Shown piece by piece: positions 57,332 to 64,000 of a stretch of DNA of 64,000 nt (positions within the stretch are counted from its first letter, which is position 1; each line of letters opens with the position of its first letter). Origin of the DNA: an uncultured Lachnospiraceae bacterium (GTDB taxonomy: Bacteria; Bacillota; Clostridia; Lachnospirales; Lachnospiraceae); NCBI GenBank assembly GCA_902793995.1, contig CADBFP010000004.1, positions 1 through 64,000 of the forward strand, written 5' to 3'. Made by a program: the position numbers and the translations under genes. The notes beneath the pieces were generated by a model that was not told the DNA's origin, searched no databases, and saw nothing but the letters and a program-made list of their open reading frames with translations.

Positions 57332-59157
57332 TTCGTCTCTCTCCCTCCTCTAAAGTTGCCGAAGCCGAAGTAATCGCAGTGCAGGCAGCGGGAAGATTCC
57401 AGATTCGCCTGCATGCAGGTCATTTCGTGCTCGATGGCGTCAAAGTCGTGCTTGCGTTCATTAGCTTCCCGCTCCGTCAAGTTGATGCGGCCCCGCTGCA
57501 CCACGCTGTTGATCTTGGGATCCGGCAGAATCACATCTGCGGAAATCTCGTGGTTGAAGCCCAGGAACTCGTCAATATTGGCGGCAGCCACCTTGCCGGC
57601 GGCAATGGCCCGGATAGCGGTGGCGGGCCCGGTGACGCAGTCCCCGCCGGCGAAAATCTTCTCATCGCCTACATGGGCGTCGTCTCCTGCCATCAGGTTG
57701 CCCCGCTTGACGGTGATGCCGGATTCTTCGAAATGCCGGGATTCAATGCCCTGGCCGATGGCCATCACAATCAGATCCGCCGGTACCCGGATTTCTCCCG
57801 CATCGGAATTTACGGGAGAAGGACGGCCGCCCTTATCGTAGGCGCCGGAAACCTGGGGCTTCACCCACAGGGCCACGGCGTTGCCTTCTTCGTCCGCTTC
57901 GATGCGCACGGGGGCCATCATGGTCAAAAGCTCCACGCCTTCCGCCAGAGCGCCTTCCACTTCCTCCGGCAGGGCGGTCATATCCGCCTGGCGGCGCCGG
58001 TACACGCAGGTCACCTTTTCGGCCCCCAAACGCACGGCGGAACGGTTCACATCCATGGCCACATTGCCGCCGCCGATCACCACTACCTTCTTGCCGCTGA
58101 AATCAGGCATTTCGTAATCTCCGATGCCCCGCAGCATTTCCACGGCGCTGGTGACCCGCCCCGCATCTTCCCCGGGGATGCCCGCCTTCCGGTCCGTATG
58201 GGCACCGATGGCAATGTAAATGGCGTCATAATCCGCTTTCAGCTGTTCCATGGTGATATCCTTGCCGATATCCACCTCGGTCTTGGCTTCCACGCCGGTG
58301 GAGAGGATGGACTTGATTTCCCGGTCCAGCTCTTCCCGGGGGAAACGGTAGCTGGGAATGCCGTAGCGCAGCATGCCCCCCAGCTGCTTTCTCTTTTCAA
58401 ATACGGTGGCCTGGTGGCCCATCAGCTGCAGATAATACGCCGCGGAAAGGCCGCTGGGGCCGCCGCCGATCACCGCCACCTTCTTGCCCGTATGGGTGGC
58501 GCAAAGGGGCTGAGGCACATCCCCGGCCTGATTCACCGCAAATTTCTTTAAGCCCCGGATATTGATGGGATCGTCCACCATGCTTCGGCGGCAGCGGCTC
58601 TCGCAGGGATGCTCGCAAATATAGGCGCAGGCCGTAGGGAAAGGATTGTCCTTGCGGATCAGCCGCACCGCATCCGCCGGACGGCCGTGGGCAATCAGGG
58701 AAATGTAGCCGGGTACATCCACTCCTGCCGGGCAAAGCGTGATGCAAGGCACGGAATTGCGGTGGGAGGCCAGGCATTGATGATGCTGGATATGGGCCCT
58801 GAAATCGTCTTCAAAGCCGGCCATGCCGTTTAGAACCAGCTGGGCGGCATTAAAGCCGATGGCGCAGTCTGCGCTGTCCGCAATGTTTTGGGCGGTGGCC
58901 CGGATCTGCTCTAAGGCATCCGGCGCCGCTTCCCCGTCCAGCACCTGAGTCAGGAGGGCGGAGAGTTTGCCGAGACCGATGCGGCAGGGGGTGCATTTGC
59001 CGCAGGATTGGGCATGGCACAGATTCAGGAAACTAAGGGTCACATCAATGGGGCAGAGCCCGGAAGGGCTTGCGGCAATGCGCCGTTCCATTCCCGCATA
59101 CATGCTGTCCACTAATTCCTGAGCCTGGCTTTTCGTTCTGATACTGAGTCTGCTCAT
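57325..59157 (-). CDS. NAD(P)-linked flavoprotein partner of hydrogenase (NuoF C-terminus fused to GltD-like)
   Basis: The start ATG 59157 has AAGGAG 5 bases upstream and gives 610 residues. Residues about 25-110 match the [4Fe-4S] end of NuoF/HydB (C-G-K-C-T-P-C-R-I-G-L), without NuoF's FMN domain. Residues about 130-210 contain C-I-T-L-C-P-A-G and C-A-Y-I-C-E-H-P-C-E-S-R-C-R-R, the ferredoxin-like part of GltD. The rest is a two-Rossmann flavoprotein: G-G-G-P-S-G-L-S-A near 229 (FAD) and G-G-G-N-V-A-M-D near 361 (NAD(P)H). The C-terminus has a C-M-x8-C-L-H-C site. It should pass electrons between NAD(P)H and the hydrogenase. Confidence 0.9.
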   Translation of the reverse strand: MSRLSIRTKSQAQELVDSMYAGMERRIAASPSGLCPIDVTLSFLNLCHAQSCGKCTPCRIGLGKLSALLTQVLDGEAAPDALEQIRATAQNIADSADCAIGFNAAQLVLNGMAGFEDDFRAHIQHHQCLASHRNSVPCITLCPAGVDVPGYISLIAHGRPADAVRLIRKDNPFPTACAYICEHPCESRCRRSMVDDPINIRGLKKFAVNQAGDVPQPLCATHTGKKVAVIGGGPSGLSAAYYLQLMGHQATVFEKRKQLGGMLRYGIPSYRFPREELDREIKSILSTGVEAKTEVDIGKDITMEQLKADYDAIYIAIGAHTDRKAGIPGEDAGRVTSAVEMLRGIGDYEMPDFSGKKVVVIGGGNVAMDVNRSAVRLGAEKVTCVYRRRQADMTALPEEVEGALAEGVELLTMMAPVRIEADEEGNAVALWVKPQVSGAYDKGGRPSPVNSDAGEIRVPADLIVMAIGQGIESRHFEESGITVKRGNLMAGDDAHVGDEKIFAGGDCVTGPATAIRAIAAGKVAAANIDEFLGFNHEISADVILPDPKINSVVQRGRINLTEREANERKHDFDAIEHEMTCMQANLESSRCLHCDYFGFGNFRGGRETKW

Positions 59158-59234
59158 AGTGTCTCCTTGAGATGATTGGGCGGCGGGAAACCGCCTGATT
59201 TTTGCTGCCGTAACGCACAAGATTCTTCGTTTAT

Positions 59235-59264
59235 ACTTTATCAAATTAAGGGGACGGCGGTCAA
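59235..59264 (-). promoter_or_regulatory. Probable promoter of the hydrogenase operon
   Basis: TTGACC (59259-59264) and TAAAGT (59235-59240) on the minus strand are 18 bases apart. Confidence 0.5.
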
Positions 59265-59317
59265 GAAACGAGACTTTTTATATGATAGAAATAAAGGTGA
59301 AAAAACTACCAATATAA

Positions 59318-59335
59318 AGTTAGCAAGCACTAACT
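59318..59335. promoter_or_regulatory. Inverted repeat between hydrogenase and alcohol dehydrogenase genes
   Basis: AGTTAG (59318-59323), 6 bases, CTAACT (59330-59335). It lies in the divergent regulatory region and is a candidate binding site, for example for a redox regulator. The rest of this 330-base gap has no gene. Confidence 0.4.
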
Positions 59336-59507
59336 GAACAAATGTGCAATTTTTTGCTGATTATTAAAGATGTCTCTCCGGGAGAAAGGGAAAGGGATCT
59401 TCGGCCGGGGGGGAGGATGGGTCTGGAATAATAAGGTATACAGAGCAAATATCCTTCTAAAACAGCATGAAATCCTCAAAAAAACTTAAAAAGAAAATGT
59501 TGAAAAC

Positions 59508-59547
59508 TTGACATAAAGAGGATAGATTGATAGTCTCTAAAGAGACT
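59508..59547 (+). promoter_or_regulatory. Promoter of the alcohol dehydrogenase gene with palindrome at the -10
   Basis: TTGACA (59508-59513) and TAGTCT (59531-59536) are 17 bases apart. The -10 overlaps the palindrome AGTCTCT-AA-AGAGACT (59532-59547), a likely repressor site. Confidence 0.55.
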
Positions 59548-59593
59548 TTTACAGAAGGTCGAAAACTCAAAACAGAGAAAGGAGCAAAACATA

Positions 59594-60661
59594 ATGAAAG
59601 GTTTTGCGATGCTCAAGATCGGCGAAGTAGGCTGGATCGAGAAGGAACGTCCCGTCTGCGGGCCTATGGATGCTATTTGTAAGCCCCTTGCCATTGCTAT
59701 CTGCACCTCCGACGTACACACCGTATGGGAAGGCGCCGTAGGCGATCGTCACAACATGATTCTGGGCCACGAAGGCTGCGCCGAAGTGGTGGAAGTAGGC
59801 GAACTGGTTAAGGATTTCAAGCCTGGCGATAAGGTGCTGGTACCCGCCATCACCCCCGACTGGAACTCCCTGGAAGCCCAGGCTGGCTATTCCATGCATT
59901 CCGGCGGCATGCTGGCCGGCTGGAAGTTCTCCAACTTCAAAGATGGTCTGGATTCCGAATATTTCCATGTAAACGATGCGGACGGCAACCTGGCCCACAT
60001 GCCCGAAGGCATGAGCCTGGAAGATGCCTGCATGCTGTCTGATATGGTTCCTACCGGCTTCCACGGCGTAGAGCTGGCGGATGTGCAGTTCGGCGACACC
60101 GTGCTGGTAATCGGCATCGGCCCCGTGGGTCTGATGAGCGTAGCCGGCGCCCGTCTGCGCGGCGCTTCCCGCATCATCGCTGTGGGTACCCGTCCTACCT
60201 GCGTAGAGGCTGCCAAGTTCTATGGCGCTGACGAATTCATCAGCTACAAGAACGGCACCATCGAAGATCAGGTTCTGGCCATGACCAATGGCAAGGGCGT
60301 TGACAAGGTTATCGTAGCCGGCGGCGGCGTAGAGACCTTCGAATCCGCTATCAAGGCTCTGAAGGCCGGCGGCAAGATCGGCAACGTAAACTACCTGGGC
60401 AGCGGCGACTATGTGACCATCCCTCGTGTGGAATGGGGCGTAGGCATGGGCCACAAGCAGCTTCAGGGCGGCCTGATGCCCGGCGGACGTCTGCGCATGG
60501 AGAAGCTGGGCGCTCTGGTTTCCTCCGGCAAGCTGGATGTCAGCAAGCTGTCCACCCATGTATTCCATGGTTGGGAGCACATTCCGGAAGCTCTGCAGCT
60601 GATGAAGGATAAGCCCGCTGATCTGATCAAGCCCGTGGTAATCCTGGACAATCAGCCCTGA
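59594..60661 (+). CDS. adh: Zinc-dependent NADP(H) secondary alcohol dehydrogenase
   Basis: The 355-residue protein is close along its whole length to the Thermoanaerobacter brockii/Clostridium beijerinckii secondary alcohol dehydrogenases as I remember them: M-K-G-F-A-M-L-x-I-G-x-V-G-W-I-E-K, C-T-S-D-x-H-T-V, I-L-G-H-E, I-T-P-D-W, and S-G-G-M-L-A-G-W-K-F-S-N. The catalytic zinc ligands C37, H59 and D150 are present. The dinucleotide site is G-I-G-P-V-G-L-M with A-V-G-T-R-P, the Arg expected for NADP+. It interconverts 2-propanol/acetone and related pairs, and serves as an electron sink beside the hydrogenase. Confidence 0.93.
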   Translation: MKGFAMLKIGEVGWIEKERPVCGPMDAICKPLAIAICTSDVHTVWEGAVGDRHNMILGHEGCAEVVEVGELVKDFKPGDKVLVPAITPDWNSLEAQAGYSMHSGGMLAGWKFSNFKDGLDSEYFHVNDADGNLAHMPEGMSLEDACMLSDMVPTGFHGVELADVQFGDTVLVIGIGPVGLMSVAGARLRGASRIIAVGTRPTCVEAAKFYGADEFISYKNGTIEDQVLAMTNGKGVDKVIVAGGGVETFESAIKALKAGGKIGNVNYLGSGDYVTIPRVEWGVGMGHKQLQGGLMPGGRLRMEKLGALVSSGKLDVSKLSTHVFHGWEHIPEALQLMKDKPADLIKPVVILDNQP

Positions 60662-60671
60662 TAAAAACAGC

Positions 60672-60745
60672 GGGCTCATCAGGGGATGAGCCCCTACGGA
60701 GAAGCTTACTGCGTAGTTCGTAGGGGCCGATGCCCTCATCGGCCC
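60672..60745. repeat. Palindromic intergenic repeat, same family as 32309-32452
   Basis: GGGCTCATC/GATGAGCCC (60672-60693), CCCCTACG/CGTAGGGG (60691-60726) and CCGATG/CATCGG (60727-60742) form three consecutive hairpins. CCCCTACG/CGTAGGGG with its core and the outer hairpin match the copy near 32351. Confidence 0.75.
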
Positions 60746-60756
60746 GCATACATACG

Positions 60757-60782
60757 GGGGCGGCCAGTGGCCGCCCTTTTTT
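60757..60782 (+). terminator. Terminator after the alcohol dehydrogenase gene
   Basis: GGGCGGCC (60758-60765), a 3-base loop and GGCCGCCC (60769-60776) are followed by six T. Confidence 0.9.
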
Positions 60783-60791
60783 GAGGGAGCA

Positions 60792-60896
60792 GTGTCATTC
60801 TGAGCGGAGGGCCGTCAGGCCAGGAGTCGAAGAATCTTTCATCTTCCGTCTCCGTATAAGATCCTTCGACTCGCTTCGCTCGCTCAGGATGACACC
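60792..60896. repeat. Full-length TCATTCTGAG-type palindromic repeat (105 bases)
   Basis: The outer arms GTGTCATTCTGAGCG and CGCTCAGGATGACAC pair with one mismatch; inner arms GAGTCGAAGAATCTT and AAGATCCTTCGACTC also pair. The element ends 9 bases before the start codon of the CobW-like gene. Fragments lie at 34045-34076 and inside the CDS at 34225-34283. Confidence 0.8.
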
Positions 60897-60905
60897 TATA
60901 CAGTT

Positions 60906-61892
60906 ATGAAAATATTAATTGTCTCCGGCTTTTTGGGAGCCGGCAAAACCACCTTTATTAAAGAACTGATTCGCCGCAGCGGCACCCGCCCCGTCATCAT
61001 GGAAAATGAGTACGGGGAAAACAATCTGGACGCGCAGGAACTGGAGCGCGTAATCGAGTCGCCCTCCCCCGCCCCTGACGGGGCACCCTCCCCCGCGTCC
61101 GGGAGAGGGCAGGAGATGAAAATCCTGGAATTTATGGAGGGCTGTGTTTGCTGTACCATGAAGGACAGCTTTGTGAATTCGGTGCTGACCATTTTCTCCG
61201 GTCTGGCGCCGGAATATCTGGTGATCGAACCCACGGGAGTGGGGCGCCTCTCCAGCATTCTGGAGAATCTGAAGCCCATACTCCATGACAATATAGAAAT
61301 CCTAAAGCCGGTGGTAGTCTTGTCTCCCCGGACCTACGCCGCCAATATGGCGGAATGGCCCGGTCTCTACCGGGATCAGGTGGCCAACGCGGCTGTCGTT
61401 GTCTTTTCCAAGGGAGAGCAGGAGGATCCGGCTCTGCTGGCGGAAGTGGCGGGACAGATCCGGGAAATCAATCCCCGGGCGGAAATTGTGCAGGAGCATT
61501 ACAGCCGGCGGCCGGATGCCTGGTGGCGGAGCCTTATGGATCTGCCGGCGGAGGAGCTGGCCGTCACGGAGGAAGGCGCGGCAGAGCGCTTTGACCAATT
61601 GAGCCTCCACGGCGCCCATCTGGAAACGCCCGCCCAGCTGATCCTGCTTTTAGAGGATTGCCTTCGGGGAGAAATGGGGCATATCCCCCGGGCCAAGGGG
61701 GTGCTGCCGGTGGGAGACGAGTGGTTCCGTTTCGATCTGGCAGACAGGCAATATGCCATCACCGGGGCGCCGGAGGGAGAAATCCAGTGTGTGTTTATCG
61801 GCCGGGATCTTCGGGAGGATGCGCTTTGCCGCCGCCTGGGGACTTCCCGGGAGGACGAGGCCTTTTATAATCCCCGGATGCGGTTTGGATGA
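60906..61892 (+). CDS. CobW/P47K family GTPase (metallochaperone-like)
   Basis: The 328-residue protein has Walker A G-F-L-G-A-G-K-T at residues 8-15, E-N-E-Y-G-E-N-N, the metal-binding G-C-V-C-C near 79, and I-E-P-T-G-V-G. These are signatures of the COG0523 family that delivers zinc, cobalt or other metals. Between N-N-L-D and the CxCC motif lies an unusual Ser/Pro/Gly insert (about 51-69), encoded by a G+C-rich palindromic repeat. The C-terminal domain is divergent. No Shine-Dalgarno is visible before the ATG, because a repeat ends 9 bases upstream. Confidence 0.88.
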   Translation: MKILIVSGFLGAGKTTFIKELIRRSGTRPVIMENEYGENNLDAQELERVIESPSPAPDGAPSPASGRGQEMKILEFMEGCVCCTMKDSFVNSVLTIFSGLAPEYLVIEPTGVGRLSSILENLKPILHDNIEILKPVVVLSPRTYAANMAEWPGLYRDQVANAAVVVFSKGEQEDPALLAEVAGQIREINPRAEIVQEHYSRRPDAWWRSLMDLPAEELAVTEEGAAERFDQLSLHGAHLETPAQLILLLEDCLRGEMGHIPRAKGVLPVGDEWFRFDLADRQYAITGAPEGEIQCVFIGRDLREDALCRRLGTSREDEAFYNPRMRFG

Positions 61893-61993
61893 CTGGTACC
61901 CCGACAGAAAGAAGGAAAAATGAGAAGAATCCAAAAGCCCGGGGAATCGCCTTCCTGCAGGCTTTTGGAGACGGTGCCGCCGCCCTTTTCACC

Positions 61994-62022
61994 TTGACAG
62001 TCTCCGGGATATGGGATAGAAT
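61994..62022 (+). promoter_or_regulatory. Sigma-A promoter of the HD-domain gene
   Basis: TTGACA (61994-61999) and TAGAAT (62017-62022) are 17 bases apart. Confidence 0.85.
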
Positions 62023-62057
62023 TAGTTGAGATTTGTACCCCTTATCTTGAGGTATTT

Positions 62058-63941
62058 ATGAGCAGAAGAGAGCAATTTGACAAATATATCGATCTGACTC
62101 TGAAGGTGCGGAGTCTGTCTTCTCCGTTGACGAATGAGACGGAAGGGGATAAGGGATACCGGGATACCCTGCTGGAGAACTTTAAAAGCATCCGGACCTT
62201 TGCGGTGGAAAAAAAAGAGATTCTGGAGAATCATATCAATCCCCTGCTGAACTCCCGGCGCAAGCTGACCAAAGGGGAAATCGATGATCTGAAATATTTT
62301 TATTCCCGGATTTTTAACGCCTATCAAATGGAAAATCTGGACCTGCCTCTCACCTACCGGATCGCGGACCGGATCCTTTTGGATGCGGATAAAAAAGAAA
62401 ACGAAAGGGATATTATCGCCGCCCTGGATGCCAAGGTGGAGATTTCCTTTGCCTATATGCATATGATCCAGCGCCTGACGCCCGTGGATAAGATTTGCTA
62501 TTATTTCCGGGACGAAGGCTTAAAGGCCGCCAACCGGCTGCTGGAGTACCTGCCCAAATCCAAATTCCGCAAATTGCCGGACGAAACCTCCAAGCAGGTG
62601 GTTTTGGTCAATTCCCGCTATATCAGCGCCCTCTTTGACCGCAGCGACCATTACAGCAAAAAGACCAACCGCCATGACTTAAGCGTGCTGGAGCGGTCTC
62701 TGGCTCTGGCGGAGGATCCCTTCTATTTGCGGGAAGCCCCTCATTATAATTGGCGCTACCACGAATTCCGGGCCCTTCAGTATATTACGGACCTGGCCCA
62801 GTTCAGCAATGTACGGGGCATGGACGGGGAGAGCCTGGAGAAGCTTTACGGCTACGCCCGGCGGATGGATGAGCTCTGGCACAGCAGCGAGGTGTATTAT
62901 TCCCGCCATGCCCCCCGGCAGGTGATGGATCTGTACATCAGCCGCATCGACTTTTTGACGGGACGCATAAGCGGCGAGGATTACCGGGCGACGTTATACC
63001 GGATCGTGGAAAGCCGGGAAGATATCAAGTATGATTTCCATGACAACCTCATCAATGTGTTCGTGATGTGCGAATACTTGATGAGCCTGAAGGAAGGCAG
63101 TTTTACCGGGGAAGAAAAGGCCCAGCTGCAGCATTTTTATGACCGGATGGTGGGTTATCTGCACCGCATGCCCCGGAAGGGCAGCATTTCCTTCGCCCTT
63201 TCCTTCCTTTCCGATATTTTGAAGCTGTACAAAGAGGTGCGGGGGGAAGGCGAGTTTGAAGAGATCTGCCTGAAATTGATGGCGGCGCTCCATCCCCTGA
63301 CCTATATCCATTCCCTGAGCGTGGCGGAGTTCTCCCGGATTCTGGCAGAAAGCCTTCTGGAAAAGGAGCCGGAGCGCTTCATTGGCTTTAAGGGCTTAAA
63401 GAGCCGGGAAGAGGTGCTGGGGGCCCGGGATCAGATCCTGGACTTCGCTTATCATGCCGCCCTCACCCACGATATCGGCAAGCTGTTTGTGACGGAAATC
63501 ATTACCACCTACGACCGGAAGCTCTTTGACGAAGAGTTCCAGATGATCCGTTCCCATCCCGTCATCGGGGCCTATGTGCTGTCCAAGCACGAAGGAACCA
63601 GGGACTATGTCAATACGGCCAAATATCATCACCTTTATTACGACGGCAGCCAGGGATACCCTTTAGAGGACATTTCCCATCTGCCGGAGCGGGTCTTCAT
63701 TGAGATTCTGGCCTGCGCCGATTGCCTGGACGCCGCTACGGATTCCGTGGGCCGCAGCTACAAAGAAGGCAAGAGCCTGGAGGAATTCCTCCAGGAAATC
63801 AAAGAAGGGAGCGGCACACGCTACGCCCCCTATGTGGTGGATCTCTTCAATGAGGAGAAGGTCTTATGCAGGATTCAGAAAACCCTGCTCATCGGCCGGG
63901 ATGAGAATTATCAAAAGACCTATCATCTGTTAAAAGATTAA
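62058..63941 (+). CDS. HD-domain (HD-GYP-like) phosphohydrolase
   Basis: The 627-residue protein has a long helical N-terminal part (about 1-410) with no recognised domain, then an HD domain: A-L-T-H-D-I-G-K near 471, R-S-H-P-V-I-G-A-Y near 495, H-H-L-Y-Y-D-G-S-Q-G-Y-P near 520 and A-C-A-D-C-L-D-A-A near 552. The H-H-x-x-x-D-G-x-x-G-Y-P block is that of HD-GYP phosphodiesterases, which hydrolyse cyclic dinucleotides, so a c-di-GMP or related role is possible. No receiver or membrane domain is seen. The ribosome binding site is weak. The 59 bases after it to the window end contain no feature. Confidence 0.88.
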   Translation: MSRREQFDKYIDLTLKVRSLSSPLTNETEGDKGYRDTLLENFKSIRTFAVEKKEILENHINPLLNSRRKLTKGEIDDLKYFYSRIFNAYQMENLDLPLTYRIADRILLDADKKENERDIIAALDAKVEISFAYMHMIQRLTPVDKICYYFRDEGLKAANRLLEYLPKSKFRKLPDETSKQVVLVNSRYISALFDRSDHYSKKTNRHDLSVLERSLALAEDPFYLREAPHYNWRYHEFRALQYITDLAQFSNVRGMDGESLEKLYGYARRMDELWHSSEVYYSRHAPRQVMDLYISRIDFLTGRISGEDYRATLYRIVESREDIKYDFHDNLINVFVMCEYLMSLKEGSFTGEEKAQLQHFYDRMVGYLHRMPRKGSISFALSFLSDILKLYKEVRGEGEFEEICLKLMAALHPLTYIHSLSVAEFSRILAESLLEKEPERFIGFKGLKSREEVLGARDQILDFAYHAALTHDIGKLFVTEIITTYDRKLFDEEFQMIRSHPVIGAYVLSKHEGTRDYVNTAKYHHLYYDGSQGYPLEDISHLPERVFIEILACADCLDAATDSVGRSYKEGKSLEEFLQEIKEGSGTRYAPYVVDLFNEEKVLCRIQKTLLIGRDENYQKTYHLLKD

Positions 63942-64000
63942 TTCTGTTTTTTTCCGTGGTTTTCTTTGACCGCCCCATCCTTAAAGGCCTGTAATAGGGC

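Noticed and set aside
55634..58551. Long plus-strand frames (387 and 390 residues) opposite the hydrogenase genes
   Set aside because: The hydrogenase and flavoprotein on the minus strand have all expected motifs. The plus frames are His/Gly-rich shadows.
61920..61997. 25-codon frame before the HD-domain gene
   Set aside because: It has a purine-rich stretch upstream but a Pro-rich random-looking product, and it overlaps the promoter of the next gene.

Overview
The window is a piece of a chromosome from an anaerobic, Gram-positive-type bacterium, most likely a member of the Clostridia (Bacillota). The evidence is the strong AGGAGG-type ribosome binding sites, the consensus sigma-A promoters, several lipoproteins with an L-A-A-C lipobox followed by Thr/Pro/Ala-rich tethers, an [FeFe]-hydrogenase operon, a Thermoanaerobacter-type secondary alcohol dehydrogenase and a TAXI-type TRAP transporter. 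The species cannot be named from the sequence. No tRNA, rRNA, CRISPR array or complete insertion sequence was found.

The window falls into two halves. From 1 to about 27.4 kb lies an accessory region that is visibly more A+T-rich and full of regulators, AAA+ ATPases, hypothetical genes and broken genes. From rpsI/rplM (27.5 kb) onward lies G+C-rich core-like sequence with transporters, nucleases and energy metabolism.

Region A (1-5.1 kb): leftward genes include an AAA+ ATPase with a domain like the C-terminal domain of RNA polymerase alpha (running off the left edge), two paralogous ~90-residue proteins each at the head of its own promoter, a stand-alone receiver-like protein and two unknowns. 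A frameshifted tandem AAA+ gene points the other way. Region B (5.1-12.8 kb): two overlapping WYL-domain regulators, then a vWA protein, a PP2C phosphatase and a membrane-anchored kinase with a zinc ribbon and a DUF6273-like tail. This is a TerY-type phosphorylation triad. The two promoter regions share a palindromic box, which suggests that the WYL pair controls both. It ends at a clear terminator.

Region C (12.8-21.9 kb) is the most unusual part and the best candidate for an undescribed system. Its first gene encodes a 116-residue peptide made of an 18-residue leader and seven copies of a 14-residue unit, GGEQTETLPGGGFH. A strong intercistronic hairpin follows. Then come a Clp-type AAA+ protein with altered catalytic residues, a fused JAB/MPN peptidase plus ThiF/E1-like adenylating enzyme, a stand-alone copy of the AAA+ protein's N-terminal domain, a membrane-anchored protein with a possible E2-like His/Cys motif, two site-2 (M50) proteases (one with a PqqD-like N-terminus), two tiny zinc ribbons and several small unknowns. 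The combination suggests processing, activation and perhaps conjugation of a Gly-Gly-tailed repeat peptide, something between a ubiquitin-like and a RiPP-like pathway. The function is inference.

Region D (21.9-27.5 kb): a lipase-like lipoprotein, an sce7726-type nuclease, a DUF1016 fragment joined to a DUF3846 gene by an old rearrangement, and an AbiE-like toxin-antitoxin pair with an evident operator-promoter.

Region E (27.5-64 kb): rplM-rpsI; an RDD protein with a sugar ABC importer and lipoproteins; two FtsX-type permeases; surE and two DHH phosphoesterases; a MacB-like exporter with an alpha/beta hydrolase and a glycosyltransferase; a NitT/TauT-type importer with diaminopropionate ammonia-lyase; a TAXI-TRAP operon; a hydrogenase with a flavoprotein partner; an alcohol dehydrogenase; a CobW-like GTPase; and an HD-domain phosphohydrolase. 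Palindromic intergenic repeats recur in this half and have also entered two coding sequences.
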